64,000 bases of DNA from Photobacterium aquimaris (GTDB taxonomy: Bacteria > Pseudomonadota > Gammaproteobacteria > Enterobacterales > Vibrionaceae): the NCBI RefSeq assembly GCF_002954455.1, contig NZ_MSCC01000002.1, positions 1,120,304-1,184,303 on the forward strand, written 5' to 3'. Shown here in pieces: positions 8,199 through 17,690 of this stretch (positions are counted from its first letter, which is position 1; each line of letters begins with the position of its first letter). A program made the translations under genes and the position numbers. Under the pieces are notes generated by a model. The model did not search any database and had not been told where the DNA came from. It saw only the letters and a list, made by a program, of their open reading frames with translations.

Positions 8199-9305
8199 AT
8201 GAATAGCTATCAAAAAACATGTGCTGTACTTGCAATGTTATCAACATCAACAATAACCTACGCATCACCTATCAATGCTCATAGCCCATCAAACCTTTTG
8301 TCTCATAACATTACTCTTGGCTATCAAGCAAAAACAGATTCAGGCAAAGATTCAGCAATTGCAATTGGTACTAATACTGCTGCAAATAGTGATAGCGCAG
8401 CTGTTTTTGGTGCTGGCGCATCGGCAACAGGTGTCCAAAGTACTGCAATAGGCTCTCGTGCTAAAACTTATGGTCATGCCGCGTCTGCATTTGGATCTGG
8501 CGCAACTGCAAATAGTTACCGTTCTATTGCGATAGGAGCAGAGTCCAAGGCAACAGGATCTAATGCCATTGCTATGGGAGATAGCTCTATAACGAAGGGT
8601 GATAATGCTATTGCGATCGGACGTGCTGCGACAGCAAATGCAACTACCATTGCTTTGGGTGATCATACTCAAGCAACAGGTAAAAACTCGATTGCTATTG
8701 GTAATAACTCACAATCAAACGATGGCCAAGTTTCTTTTGGTAATGCCAAGGTTCAGCGTCGTTTAGAGCATGTTGCAAATGGTAAAGCTAATACTGATGC
8801 CGTTAATATGGGTCAATTACACCAACAAATTACTCAAAACCATATTTATATTCAGCAACAAAAAAATAACGCTATCATAGAAGCTAAACATTATCTGGAT
8901 AAACAACAACAAATTGCGGTTACGGAAACGAAACACTATGTTGCACAACAAAACATCACAACCTTAAACAATGCCAAGATATATACCGATCAACAATCTG
9001 TTACAACGTTATCAGCGGCAAATCAGTACACAGATCAAAAAGTAAATCTGCTGACTCATCGTATTGAAAAAGTACATAACCAAGCCAATGCCGGTATTGC
9101 AAGTGCGATGGCTATGAGCTCGATTCCAATGCGACAAGGTTACCATTACACGATAGGTATGGGTGCAGCAAACTATGGCAACCAATCAGCAATGGCGATT
9201 GGAGGAAAGTTTGATATTGGCCAACATAGCATTATTACTTTAGCTGCTTCTGATGATAGCCAACACAATGCCGGTATTGCGGCTGGTTTTGGTTTCGGTT
9301 TTTAA
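8199..9305 (+). CDS. YadA-like trimeric autotransporter adhesin
   Basis: A 368-residue protein. I choose the ATG at 8199 because GGAG at 8188-8191 is correctly spaced. The signal peptide ends near TITYASP. The head (about residues 30-175) consists of about 14-residue YadA repeats of the SAIAIG / STAIGS / AIAMGD type. A neck follows (FGNAKVQRRLEHVANGKANT, then DAVNMGQL), then a Gln-rich coiled-coil stalk (about 205-290) and a C-terminal membrane anchor of about 70 residues ending in aromatic FGFGF. Three copies would form a surface lollipop that binds host or matrix targets. The protein is short for the family but has every module, so it is probably functional. Confidence 0.92.
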   Translation: MNSYQKTCAVLAMLSTSTITYASPINAHSPSNLLSHNITLGYQAKTDSGKDSAIAIGTNTAANSDSAAVFGAGASATGVQSTAIGSRAKTYGHAASAFGSGATANSYRSIAIGAESKATGSNAIAMGDSSITKGDNAIAIGRAATANATTIALGDHTQATGKNSIAIGNNSQSNDGQVSFGNAKVQRRLEHVANGKANTDAVNMGQLHQQITQNHIYIQQQKNNAIIEAKHYLDKQQQIAVTETKHYVAQQNITTLNNAKIYTDQQSVTTLSAANQYTDQKVNLLTHRIEKVHNQANAGIASAMAMSSIPMRQGYHYTIGMGAANYGNQSAMAIGGKFDIGQHSIITLAASDDSQHNAGIAAGFGFGF

Positions 9306-9310
9306 CAACG

Positions 9311-12300
9311 CTATTCATCAAGCGATGGCTGCCACCAGACATTAAATAAGCGCCGATAGCCTCGTTTAATATCATTCAAAATTAAATATAAAGCAGGCAC
9401 TAATACTAGAGTGACAACGGTTGCGAATAAAATGCCAAACGCAAGCGAGGTTGCCATTGGAATAACAATTTGTGCCTGCAAACTGGTTTCTAATAATATT
9501 GGAGCTAATCCAAAAAAAGTTGTTAGCGACGTTAATACAATCGCTCGAAAACGTCGACATCCAGCTTCGGTAACAGCATTATACAATGGCATTCCCTGTG
9601 TTAAGGCGCGATTAATAAACACCACCAGCACTAAAGAATCATTTACCACCACCCCAGACAACGCCAAGATTCCAAACACACTCAATAAATTAAGTGAAAT
9701 ATCTGCAAAATAATGCCCAGCAATCGCACCAATAATACCAAATGGGATCACTGACATAACAATCAATGGCTGGCTATATGATCGTAGTGGAATAGCCATC
9801 AGAGCAAAAATAGCAAATAGTGCCAATACCGCATCTCGAATTAAGCTACCTTTGGTTTGTTGCTCTTCCTTTGCTTGTCCATCCAATTGAATCGTGATCG
9901 CTGAATATTGTTGGCGTAATTGCGGTAAATAGTTTTTATTAATATTGGTATATATTTCTGAGGGAGAGACTTTATCTTTGTGTATATTAGCACTTACCAC
10001 CAACGTACGGCGTTTATCTACTCGATTAATACTGTTCAGCGCCGGAATGACAGTTAACGTTGCTACTTCCGAAAAAGGTACCAAACTGCCATCCGCTAGA
10101 GTGACTTGCATATTTTGAAGATCCCCAATACTGCGCCGTTCACTAAAGGGATAACGGACAATGACTTTTACTTCTTCGTTATTGCGTAAAATCCGCTGAA
10201 CTTCAATTCCTTGAAAAGCGTGTTGTACTTGATGAGTAAGACTTGCTACCGATAATCCTAATAATTTCCCAATCGGAGTTAGCGTAATATTTATCTCTTG
10301 TGTCGGAGCTGATAAATCATCTTCAATATTAAACACCCCTTGATAACGCGCTAACTGCTGTTTTAATTGCGTTGCAGCTTGTATAAGTTGCTGATTATTA
10401 TTCCCTTGTAATCGGTATTGAATATCACTTTTCTGACGGTCTATTGAGGCTTTATAGGTGATTTTTTTTACGCCAACCAAAGGCGGAATATTGCCTTTCC
10501 ATTGTTGTAAAATATCAAAACTCGTTATCGGTAAGCTTTCACTTTTTTCTAATTCAACCAGCACAAACATGTCGTTACTGTCTTGCATATTAACGAAACT
10601 GTGTTTGATAACATGAATGCCTTGTTGCTGATAAATTTCTTCATCTGTTTTATAAAGAGCCTGTTCTAATTGATTAATAACCTTAATATTATTTGTTGTT
10701 GAGTTGGAGTCATTCATTTCCACTAGCACTTGAATATAATCAGACGGCAATTTAGGAAAAAACACCCACCGTAATTGACCACTAAACACTAACGCCAATG
10801 CTAAACACAACACACCAACAAAAGTCGCTAATACACTATACCGATGTGCGATAGTAGCCATAATAAAACGTCGATAATGAACATCAATAAACCGATTTAC
10901 CGCCTGATTAAATCGTAATTTTATACGCAGTAGTGGATTATTCTGCCGCGGTGGTTGAGCTAATCTAGAACGGGCTAAATGCGCAGGTAAAATCAGTTTC
11001 GACTCAATCAATGAAAAGGTTAAACATAGAATAACCACCCACCCAATAGCTTTAAAAAATTCGGTGCGTGGATTATCCGACAACAGCATCGGCACAAAGG
11101 CCGCCATAGTAGTTAAAACACCAAAGGTCGCGGGGATCGCCACTCGTTGAGCACCTTTAATAACATTGTTTATGGTTTGCCCATGCTGCTCAACTTCAGA
11201 ATAAACGCTTTCTCCAACCACAATTGCATCATCAACCACAATACCCAGTACTAAAATAAAACCAAATAACGACAATAAGTTAATTGATATATTAATACTC
11301 TCTAGTGGCATAAAGAGTAGCGTACCTAAAAAACAAAATGGTAATCCTAATAATACCCAGAACGCTAATCTCATTTCTAAAAATAACGCCAGAATAATAA
11401 ATACCAATAACCCACCATACAACATATTAGACAGCATCATATTGAGCCGCCCTTCTAAGTAATGTGACATATCGGCCCATGTATCTATATATACACCTGG
11501 CGGCAATTGCGCTTTCTTATTGGTAACATAATCACTAATTTGTTGCGATATTTGAGTGGCGTCTTGGTTCGGAAGATTGCGGATTTGTATAACAGCAGCA
11601 CGTTGTTTATTAAAACGATTTAATACTGCTTTCTCAACAAAACCATCGGTAACTTTTGCAATATCCAATAACCGTAATTGACTGCCATCAGCATTAGTAC
11701 GCAATACGATATTAGCAAATTGATCACCATGATAAAGCTGTTCGGTGGTACGTACTAATACATCGCCATCTTGTGCTTTTATCGTTCCTGCGGGTAAATC
11801 CAGTGAGTGTTGCTGTAACGCCTGCGCAACCTGTTCAATGGTTAAGTTATAATTACGTAACTGCTGAGCAGATATTTCAATGGCGATTTCATCATTTTTT
11901 ACCCCAGTAACATTGACTGATGTGGCGCTGGTTTGCTGAATTATTTCTTCTTTAACTATTTGCGCATAACGTTTTAATTGTCGATCACTTAAGTCACCAT
12001 ATAATGATAAAAACATTACGTTGCTCATGAACTCAGCGCGTTGAATCAACGGCGGTTCCATTTGCGCAGGAAACGTCGTTATAGCATCAACACGCTGTTT
12101 TACTTGATCTAATACCTTATCAACATCGGCGTCATTATCGAGCTCCAGTGTTACAACCCCTGTGCCTTGGTTTGCAATCGCAGTAACCCGTTTAATATTG
12201 GCTATATCATCAACCGCTTGCTCTATTTTAATGATGATCCCTTGCTCGATATTAGCGGCAGCAGCCCCGGTATATTGGCTAGATATAGTTATTTTATTGG

Positions 12301-12433
12301 TACCAAAGGCAGGAAATATTTCTTTATTAATCAGTTTGACTGAAAATAAACCACCAATAATGATCAGTAACATTAATAAATTAGCAGCGACATGGTTACG
12401 CGTAAACCAAGCAATGATCCCCGATGATTCCAT
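9311..12433 (-). CDS. RND efflux transporter permease subunit
   Basis: 1040 residues, the normal length for an AcrB-type inner-membrane pump. The N-terminal helix is IIAWFTRNHVAANLLMLLII. Two large periplasmic loops and twelve membrane segments follow. TM4 carries the proton-relay aspartates in VLGIVVDDAIVVGES. The second repeat has SGVVVNDSLVLVVFINRA. It works with the membrane-fusion protein encoded just upstream, 3 nt away; the ribosome site GGGGAG overlaps the end of that gene. An outer-membrane TolC-like partner is not encoded here. The substrate cannot be told from sequence. Confidence 0.92.
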   Translation of the reverse strand: MESSGIIAWFTRNHVAANLLMLLIIIGGLFSVKLINKEIFPAFGTNKITISSQYTGAAAANIEQGIIIKIEQAVDDIANIKRVTAIANQGTGVVTLELDNDADVDKVLDQVKQRVDAITTFPAQMEPPLIQRAEFMSNVMFLSLYGDLSDRQLKRYAQIVKEEIIQQTSATSVNVTGVKNDEIAIEISAQQLRNYNLTIEQVAQALQQHSLDLPAGTIKAQDGDVLVRTTEQLYHGDQFANIVLRTNADGSQLRLLDIAKVTDGFVEKAVLNRFNKQRAAVIQIRNLPNQDATQISQQISDYVTNKKAQLPPGVYIDTWADMSHYLEGRLNMMLSNMLYGGLLVFIILALFLEMRLAFWVLLGLPFCFLGTLLFMPLESINISINLLSLFGFILVLGIVVDDAIVVGESVYSEVEQHGQTINNVIKGAQRVAIPATFGVLTTMAAFVPMLLSDNPRTEFFKAIGWVVILCLTFSLIESKLILPAHLARSRLAQPPRQNNPLLRIKLRFNQAVNRFIDVHYRRFIMATIAHRYSVLATFVGVLCLALALVFSGQLRWVFFPKLPSDYIQVLVEMNDSNSTTNNIKVINQLEQALYKTDEEIYQQQGIHVIKHSFVNMQDSNDMFVLVELEKSESLPITSFDILQQWKGNIPPLVGVKKITYKASIDRQKSDIQYRLQGNNNQQLIQAATQLKQQLARYQGVFNIEDDLSAPTQEINITLTPIGKLLGLSVASLTHQVQHAFQGIEVQRILRNNEEVKVIVRYPFSERRSIGDLQNMQVTLADGSLVPFSEVATLTVIPALNSINRVDKRRTLVVSANIHKDKVSPSEIYTNINKNYLPQLRQQYSAITIQLDGQAKEEQQTKGSLIRDAVLALFAIFALMAIPLRSYSQPLIVMSVIPFGIIGAIAGHYFADISLNLLSVFGILALSGVVVNDSLVLVVFINRALTQGMPLYNAVTEAGCRRFRAIVLTSLTTFFGLAPILLETSLQAQIVIPMATSLAFGILFATVVTLVLVPALYLILNDIKRGYRRLFNVWWQPSLDE

Positions 12434-12436
12434 TCC

Positions 12437-13660
12437 CTACTCCCCGTTATCTGCAACCTTAGAATGAATAACCGTAAGTGCAGGTTGCTGTTTCAAATCA
12501 GTCGATCTCAATAGCGGCTTATTTAATACTGTTTTGACAGTTGTCCCTTCAAGATGATTATCAGGCCAAGTTATTGACACTAATTCCCCTTCATCTAATC
12601 CGGCACTTATATAAGCATGCTCAAGATCTGTTCGTGCAATTTCAACTTTTCGCACTTGGGTTCGTCCATTAGCACCAACTAACACCACATGTTCATTCCT
12701 GATCATATGTCGCTGTAATCGCACCGCATTAGCAATAGGTTTTGCTGCAATTTTTGCGGTCACAAAGGTGCCAAAATTTAACACCTCAGTGCGTTGTTGA
12801 TTTGGCAAAGTCAATTGGTAAGGATCAGTAACATCAACAAGGAGGTAAATCATTCGAGTTTGTGGATCGATAACCTCTTCTGTGCCGATAAAGCGAGCGC
12901 TCCACTGTTGCATTGCTTGAGCATGAGGTTGACTGGAGAGAGTAACACTAGTATTAAGTGGATTTGAATCAATAAAGGAAAAAGCTTGTGGTGTAACTGG
13001 CAGCCGAATCCGTGCCATATCGGTGCCATATATCATACCTAGCTGTTCACCAATATTGACGTGGCTACCAACATTAATATGCTTTTCGGTAATTAAACCA
13101 TCAAAGGGCGCGGTAATTATTGTACGCATAACATTACGTTGAGCACGAGCTAACGCTGCTTGTGCAAATTTAACATTTGCTTGTTGCTGTTGCCGTTGTG
13201 GAATGCGTAACCCTAATGCTGATTGCTTAGCTGTCGCAATATTCCGTAAACTTTTCTTTGCTACAATCCCACGCGCAATTTCTTGCTCTAATAATGCTTT
13301 CGCTTGTGCTAATGTTGCCTGTGCTTGAGCAAGATCAGCGTGATAATCATCGTCATCTAAATACGCTAAAATATCACCTTTTCGAACAAATTGACCCACC
13401 GCAAATAACGGTGCTACACGATCAACAATGCCGCTAACTTGTACGACAATTTCTGCCTGATGCTTAGGCTGCACCATACCATAAGAATTAATATCAAACG
13501 GATACTGCTGTTTTTTAATTGCCACCACTTCAAGCACAGGCATGATCACCTCAGCGACTTTCTGCTGAGGCTGGGAACGATTTAAAAATAGCCCGACCGA
13601 CAATGCCACAAATAACAATAAAATCATCACCGGTAAATAACGCCGGATAAAAACATTCAT
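12437..13660 (-). CDS. RND efflux periplasmic adaptor (membrane fusion protein)
   Basis: 407 residues. An N-terminal membrane anchor (YLPVMILLLFVALSVGLFL) is followed by the split lipoyl domain (VSGIVDRVAPLFAVGQFVRK / DIIT…APFDGLITEKHINVGSHVN), an alpha-hairpin rich in Ala/Gln (ADLAQAQATLAQAKALLEQE) and the beta-barrel and membrane-proximal domains. It links the RND pump to an outer-membrane channel. It is first in the two-gene operon. No regulator gene is adjacent, so control is unknown. Confidence 0.9.
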   Translation of the reverse strand: MNVFIRRYLPVMILLLFVALSVGLFLNRSQPQQKVAEVIMPVLEVVAIKKQQYPFDINSYGMVQPKHQAEIVVQVSGIVDRVAPLFAVGQFVRKGDILAYLDDDDYHADLAQAQATLAQAKALLEQEIARGIVAKKSLRNIATAKQSALGLRIPQRQQQQANVKFAQAALARAQRNVMRTIITAPFDGLITEKHINVGSHVNIGEQLGMIYGTDMARIRLPVTPQAFSFIDSNPLNTSVTLSSQPHAQAMQQWSARFIGTEEVIDPQTRMIYLLVDVTDPYQLTLPNQQRTEVLNFGTFVTAKIAAKPIANAVRLQRHMIRNEHVVLVGANGRTQVRKVEIARTDLEHAYISAGLDEGELVSITWPDNHLEGTTVKTVLNKPLLRSTDLKQQPALTVIHSKVADNGE

Positions 13661-13768
13661 GCTATCTAATCCCTTACTAGCAAACCAAAACGAAATTTCG
13701 CTTTAATTTCAGTGTAGAACATATGCGCAGAGTGTGATGTTTATATATATAATTAACAGATATTAGCT

Positions 13769-14527
13769 TTAGTATCGCTTTAATAATTGGATTAAATTCG
13801 GCACGTTATTACCGTAAATTTTATGAAAGAGTACCATTAAAAGTTCTCCACAGGCCACAGCGTCAAATAATGCATGATGGGCCTGATATTCAGGTAAACC
13901 TACACGCTGACGAGCAGAGCCTAAACGTGCATCCTGATGTGATATTTGGTTACTGTATAAAGATTGATACAATGGCAGCGTATCTAGCCACAATAACGGA
14001 CAATCATTGAGGTGATATTTATGTTGTAAATAAGCACTTATAAAACCTTGCTCCATAAAGCAACCATGAGCGACACCAATTTTGCCCGTTAAAGCAACCA
14101 ACATTCGTGTCATAACCTCATCTAAGGTTAAGCCTTGCAATAGCATCGCATGATCAATATGGTTAATAACCGCGCTATTAGGTTTAATGATCGCATCAGA
14201 GTTAACAAATTCACTGACACATGTGCTCATATCAATGGTATTAGCTGTCATAACCACATAGCCCACCGATAAGATCTGATCTTGCAGAGGATCAAAGCCC
14301 GTTGTTTCAAAATCAAGCGCCAACAATGGCCACTGATTAATCAAGATTGATGGCGGTGGTAACGGCGCACTAAATAACGCTTTAATTGGTTGCGGTAAAT
14401 CAGGATATTGTTGCAATAACGTTATTCTACGCTGATGTAAATCACGTAGATGATCACCAAATAAGCGTTGCCACCATTGATGGCGATACCACTTAAAGAG
14501 TCCTTTCTTAATCGTCTCCACTAGCAA
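13769..14527 (-). CDS. DnaQ-like DEDDh 3'-5' exonuclease
   Basis: 252 residues. The exonuclease motifs are visible: Exo I ALDFETTGFDPLQDQILSVG (Asp and Glu of the metal site), Exo II near VAHGCFMEQGFI, and Exo III H-A-L-F-D-A-V-A near the C-terminus (YQAHHALFDAVACGEL). It resembles the proofreading subunit of DNA polymerase III but has a basic N-terminal extension (RHQWWQRLFGDHLRDLHQRR). The gene overlaps the end of the DUF294 gene by 7 nt and is commonly its partner in related bacteria, so the two probably act together. Confidence 0.85.
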   Translation of the reverse strand: MLVETIKKGLFKWYRHQWWQRLFGDHLRDLHQRRITLLQQYPDLPQPIKALFSAPLPPPSILINQWPLLALDFETTGFDPLQDQILSVGYVVMTANTIDMSTCVSEFVNSDAIIKPNSAVINHIDHAMLLQGLTLDEVMTRMLVALTGKIGVAHGCFMEQGFISAYLQHKYHLNDCPLLWLDTLPLYQSLYSNQISHQDARLGSARQRVGLPEYQAHHALFDAVACGELLMVLFHKIYGNNVPNLIQLLKRY

Positions 14528-16419
14528 TACTTCATCCTGATTATTTCTTGATAACGGCTGATCAACTTAAACGTTTCGCGTAAATGTGTACGTTCAAAAC
14601 TATTAAAAGCATTTGGATTAATATGGTTATTCGGTATTTTACCTTGCTGTAATGCTTGAAGTTGATGGCTATAACGGATCTGAGTGATAAATTGAAACGC
14701 GCCTAATAAATCTTTAAACGTGACTTCATTAATTACCTTATGCGTTAACAATAATTGTAATCGTTCTTCGGTGTTCGTTTTATAGATCACGCTACCATTA
14801 TTACTGAATAATCGTGACACTAATTGCAAATATTGCACCCGTATTAGATTAACAATAATACTCAAGGCAGCTGTTTTTATATCAAGAGTATTGGCATTTT
14901 CGCCCTCTTTAACTAACACCCAATTTCTAAAAATACTCAGTGGTGGCTTTTGTACTAATGCATTACGAGCGAGTGCAGATATGAGCCGTACATTGTTAGC
15001 TAATTGCTGACACATACATGTTTGCAACTCATTCGCTAACTGAGGGTTTCCTGCAATATAGCGGCAATCAAGAAAAACACTCATTTCAAGCAATAAATCA
15101 TATTCAGGATTTACTGCCCACTTTTGATAATACGCTTGCCACACCGCTAATGGCTGACACCACTTGTGAGTAACGGCCATAAAACGCCCACTGCATAACT
15201 AGTAACCACACAACGCCATCCCTTTACTTACATACATGGCTAAATGATGAAAATATACCTTATCAGCCTCGGTCGCGTTATTCGCTAAAATTAAGCCATG
15301 ATCTTGATCAGACAGCATATGTACTTCATTTCGTGCATGAGAGCCCGCCACTATCCAGCAATAATCACAAGGAGGTGTGCCTAAATAGGCTTCAGCCATC
15401 ATCACTAAACGACGATTGTAAGCATCCATAATCATAGCCATCACTTGACCAATCACGTTAATAGCAACTTTTGCTTCAACTAAAGCTTCAAAAATAGCTT
15501 GTCGCTCAATTGTAAATGCCGCCAGCTGCTCTAACCGTTCAATCTTATTAATTTTATCGATCAAAAAGATCGCTTGAATACGATGATTTTGAACTAAATC
15601 TGAGGGTGTAATGAGCCCAATTGGCAAGCCGTTATCAACCACTGGAATGTTTTTGATGCCATGTTGCATCATCAATGCAGCAGCTTTGATCACCAAATCA
15701 TCACGGTTAACGGTATAAGGCATCTCCGTCATCACTGTTGTGATTTGCTCTGTAATAGGTATACCGTCAGCCACCACCCGCTTAGTCATATCTTTGTCGG
15801 TAATTAAGCCAATAAAGTCATTATTATGCATAATAAAAGCACACGAAGAATTGGCATTTACCCGCATCGCCGTGGCGACAGTTTGAATGGTTTGGGTACT
15901 TTCAACTAACACGATTTGGGGATTAAGTACCTCAATAATCGGTTTAAAAAATAACCCTTTTTCATGTTGTGACCATACAACATTTAATCCACTCTGAAGT
16001 CGACTTTGCGCATGTGATGCAAAATGAGCTAAAGCATTCGGCTGATCATTTAATTTGGCTAGCAATGTGTTAATAGACAAACAATAAATTAGCGCATCTT
16101 CAATAACGGTAATGGTATAAGGATCACTAGCGATATTCGTCTCTTGCTGAGTTAATCGAGAAAAGCCAAAAAAGTCTTCTGCGGCTAATTTAGCTCGTAA
16201 GCTACCATCAAGGTTACGCTGTTCAACAGCCCCTGTTCGCAATAAATACAGATGATCACTTTCTTGTAAGTCAATCACCTCTCCCTTACCCAAATAGCGA
16301 ATAGTGATCATTCCAGCGATATCACGCAATGTTTTTCGATCGAGCTTATCAAATGGGTCAACCGCCGCCATAAACTCAACAATATTAGGAATCAAGGTTT
16401 CAGACATATCAATAGTCAC
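14521..16419 (-). pseudogene. cNMP-binding/CBS/DUF294 nucleotidyltransferase-like protein interrupted by TAG
   Basis: Domain order: a cyclic-nucleotide-binding-like domain (about residues 15-135), a CBS pair (about 165-285, with LITDKDMTKRVV and GLITPSDLV), a DUF294 nucleotidyltransferase core (IVAGSHARNEVHMLSDQDHG), and a C-terminal DUF294_C helical domain (THKWCQPLAVWQAYYQKWA onward). An in-frame TAG at 15199-15201 (minus strand), after ALCGY, separates the core from the C-terminal domain. Reading on gives LCSGRFMAVTHKW with no frame change, so one substitution explains the break. Full length would be about 632 codons, normal for the family. The proposed role is signal-dependent nucleotidyl transfer. 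The exonuclease gene downstream is intact. Confidence 0.85.
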
Positions 16420-16575
16420 TCGTATTACTGCATCATAGCATTTAAATAAGCATTCTTAACCATTTGATAATATAGATATTATTATTTTTTACCATGCTTA
16501 GCGTATGATTACTGTAATAAACACCACATAAATAATATTGCGATACTCACCTGTAAAGTTTCTCTACTTATAACG
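16420..16575. other. Upstream region of the DUF294 gene
   Basis: AT-rich; it must contain the minus-strand promoter for the DUF294-exonuclease pair. Nothing else is recognised. Confidence 0.35.
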
Positions 16576-16602
16576 CTTGAAAAGGCATTTTTTGCCTCAT
16601 CT
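16576..16602 (+). promoter_or_regulatory. Candidate sigma-32 heat-shock promoter upstream of ibpA
   Basis: CTTGAAA (16576-16582), a 12-nt spacer, then CCTCATCT (16595-16602). This is close to the sigma-32 consensus CTTGAAA/CCCCATNT, with one mismatch in the -10. It lies about 390 nt before the ibpA start, implying a long leader. Part of it can also form a small GGCA/TGCC hairpin, so the match could be coincidental. Confidence 0.45.
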
Positions 16603-16764
16603 ATTACTAAACAAAGATGAGAATACGCTAAAATGCTGATAGATCATCAACCAAGACACCTATTTAATAAAACGCAATGCAATATTTTAGCGCGAATATT
16701 TTTAAAAAAATCAAAATGTTAGAAAAAACCGCTAAAAAACATTAGAAAATCTAATCAAAAAGTG

Positions 16765-16793
16765 TTGACGAGTCACTACCGGAAGCATATATT
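16765..16793 (+). promoter_or_regulatory. Sigma-70 promoter for ibpA
   Basis: TTGACG (16765-16770), a 17-nt spacer and TATATT (16788-16793), preceded by an AT-rich stretch with A-tracts resembling an UP element. The transcript would have a leader of about 190 nt before the ibpA ATG. Confidence 0.6.
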
Positions 16794-16990
16794 AATTACA
16801 CGAACTGCCAAATGGAGTTCAAACCGCTATTAAGATTCGCCTTATTAGGGAATGCCTTATTAGCACTTTATATATCGAATCAAGATCCTATTACGGACTG
16901 ATTCACTTAGTTTGCTGTTAAGTCACCTTGTCGCTAACGACATACTTAACAAACAACTAAGACTATTGCTTATTATTGAGGATAGTTTTT

Positions 16991-17434
16991 ATGCGTAATG
17001 TAGATTTCACTCCCCTATACCGTCATGCTATTGGCTTTGATCGCTTGTTTAATCTTGTTGAAGCAAGCAATACTAAAACCCAAGCAACGGGATACCCTCC
17101 GTACAATATCGAACAAACAGATGAGAACAACTACCGTATCACTATGGCCGTTGCAGGTTTCTCTGAAGAGCGTTTAGATCTTACTCAAAATGAGAATATG
17201 CTTGTTGTAACTGGTACTCGTGCACCAGAAGAAGACAAGAACTTTATTTACCAGGGTATTGCTGAGCGTAACTTTGAACGTAAATTCCAACTTGCTGATT
17301 ACGTAAGCGTTGTTGGTGCTAATCTTGAAAATGGTCTGCTACATATTGATCTTTTCCGTGAGGTACCAGAAGCGATGCAACCACGTAAAATCACGATTGG
17401 ACAATCAGCATCAGTAGCACCAACGGCTGAGTAA
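16991..17434 (+). CDS. ibpA: Small heat-shock protein IbpA-type (Hsp20)
   Basis: 147 residues. The start is the ATG at 16991, because GAGGA at 16978-16982 is ideally spaced; an upstream alternative start would include the ribosome site. Features: N-terminal FTPLYRHAIGFDRLFNLVE typical of IbpA/B, the alpha-crystallin domain (YPPYNIEQTDENNYRITMAV … LVVTGTR … FERKFQLADYV) and the C-terminal I-x-I-like motif region (PRKITIGQ). IbpA holds unfolding proteins in a refoldable state for DnaK. The gene lies just upstream of dnaK, an unusual but logical pairing. Confidence 0.93.
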   Translation: MRNVDFTPLYRHAIGFDRLFNLVEASNTKTQATGYPPYNIEQTDENNYRITMAVAGFSEERLDLTQNENMLVVTGTRAPEEDKNFIYQGIAERNFERKFQLADYVSVVGANLENGLLHIDLFREVPEAMQPRKITIGQSASVAPTAE

Positions 17435-17471
17435 AGCTCGCCATTATCAGTGCTCCTCTAGTAATAACGTT

Positions 17472-17523
17472 GAGCTATTAGCCTCATCAATATCGCCACT
17501 ATTTGGCAATGACCTAATAGCTC
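17472..17523 (+). other. Long-armed stem-loop between ibpA and dnaK
   Basis: GAGCTATTAG (17472-17481) pairs perfectly with CTAATAGCTC (17514-17523). Inside is a second hairpin, GCCA (17495-17498) / TGGC (17504-17507). No T-tract follows, so it is not a simple terminator. It could be an RNA processing or stability element between co-transcribed chaperone genes, or an operator. Confidence 0.5.
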
Positions 17524-17617
17524 CGTCAGTATTCCAACCCTATTATGGGTTATTCAAAAAATTTAGTTAGATTGATTCTTACTATTCCAAAGAATCACAT
17601 GAACGATTTTCATGGAT

Positions 17618-17644
17618 CTTAATAGCAGATTAATAACCCGCTAT
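17618..17644 (+). promoter_or_regulatory. Weak sigma-32-like promoter candidate for dnaK
   Basis: CTTAATA (17618-17624), a 12-nt spacer and CCCGCTAT (17637-17644). About five of seven positions match in each box. The position, about 47 nt before the dnaK ATG, is sensible, but the match is marginal. Confidence 0.3.
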
Positions 17645-17690
17645 TCGAATAAGAAAAACTAATCAATCTGGCACGCAAAGGATATTAAAT

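Noticed and set aside
8289..8750. CRISPR or tandem DNA repeat inside the adhesin gene
   Set aside because: The periodicity is the protein-level YadA head repeat; DNA copies are diverged and there are no spacers.
16885..16983. RNA thermometer masking the ibpA ribosome site
   Set aside because: Only 5 bp of pairing (ATCCT with AGGAT) is visible; not enough without structure data.
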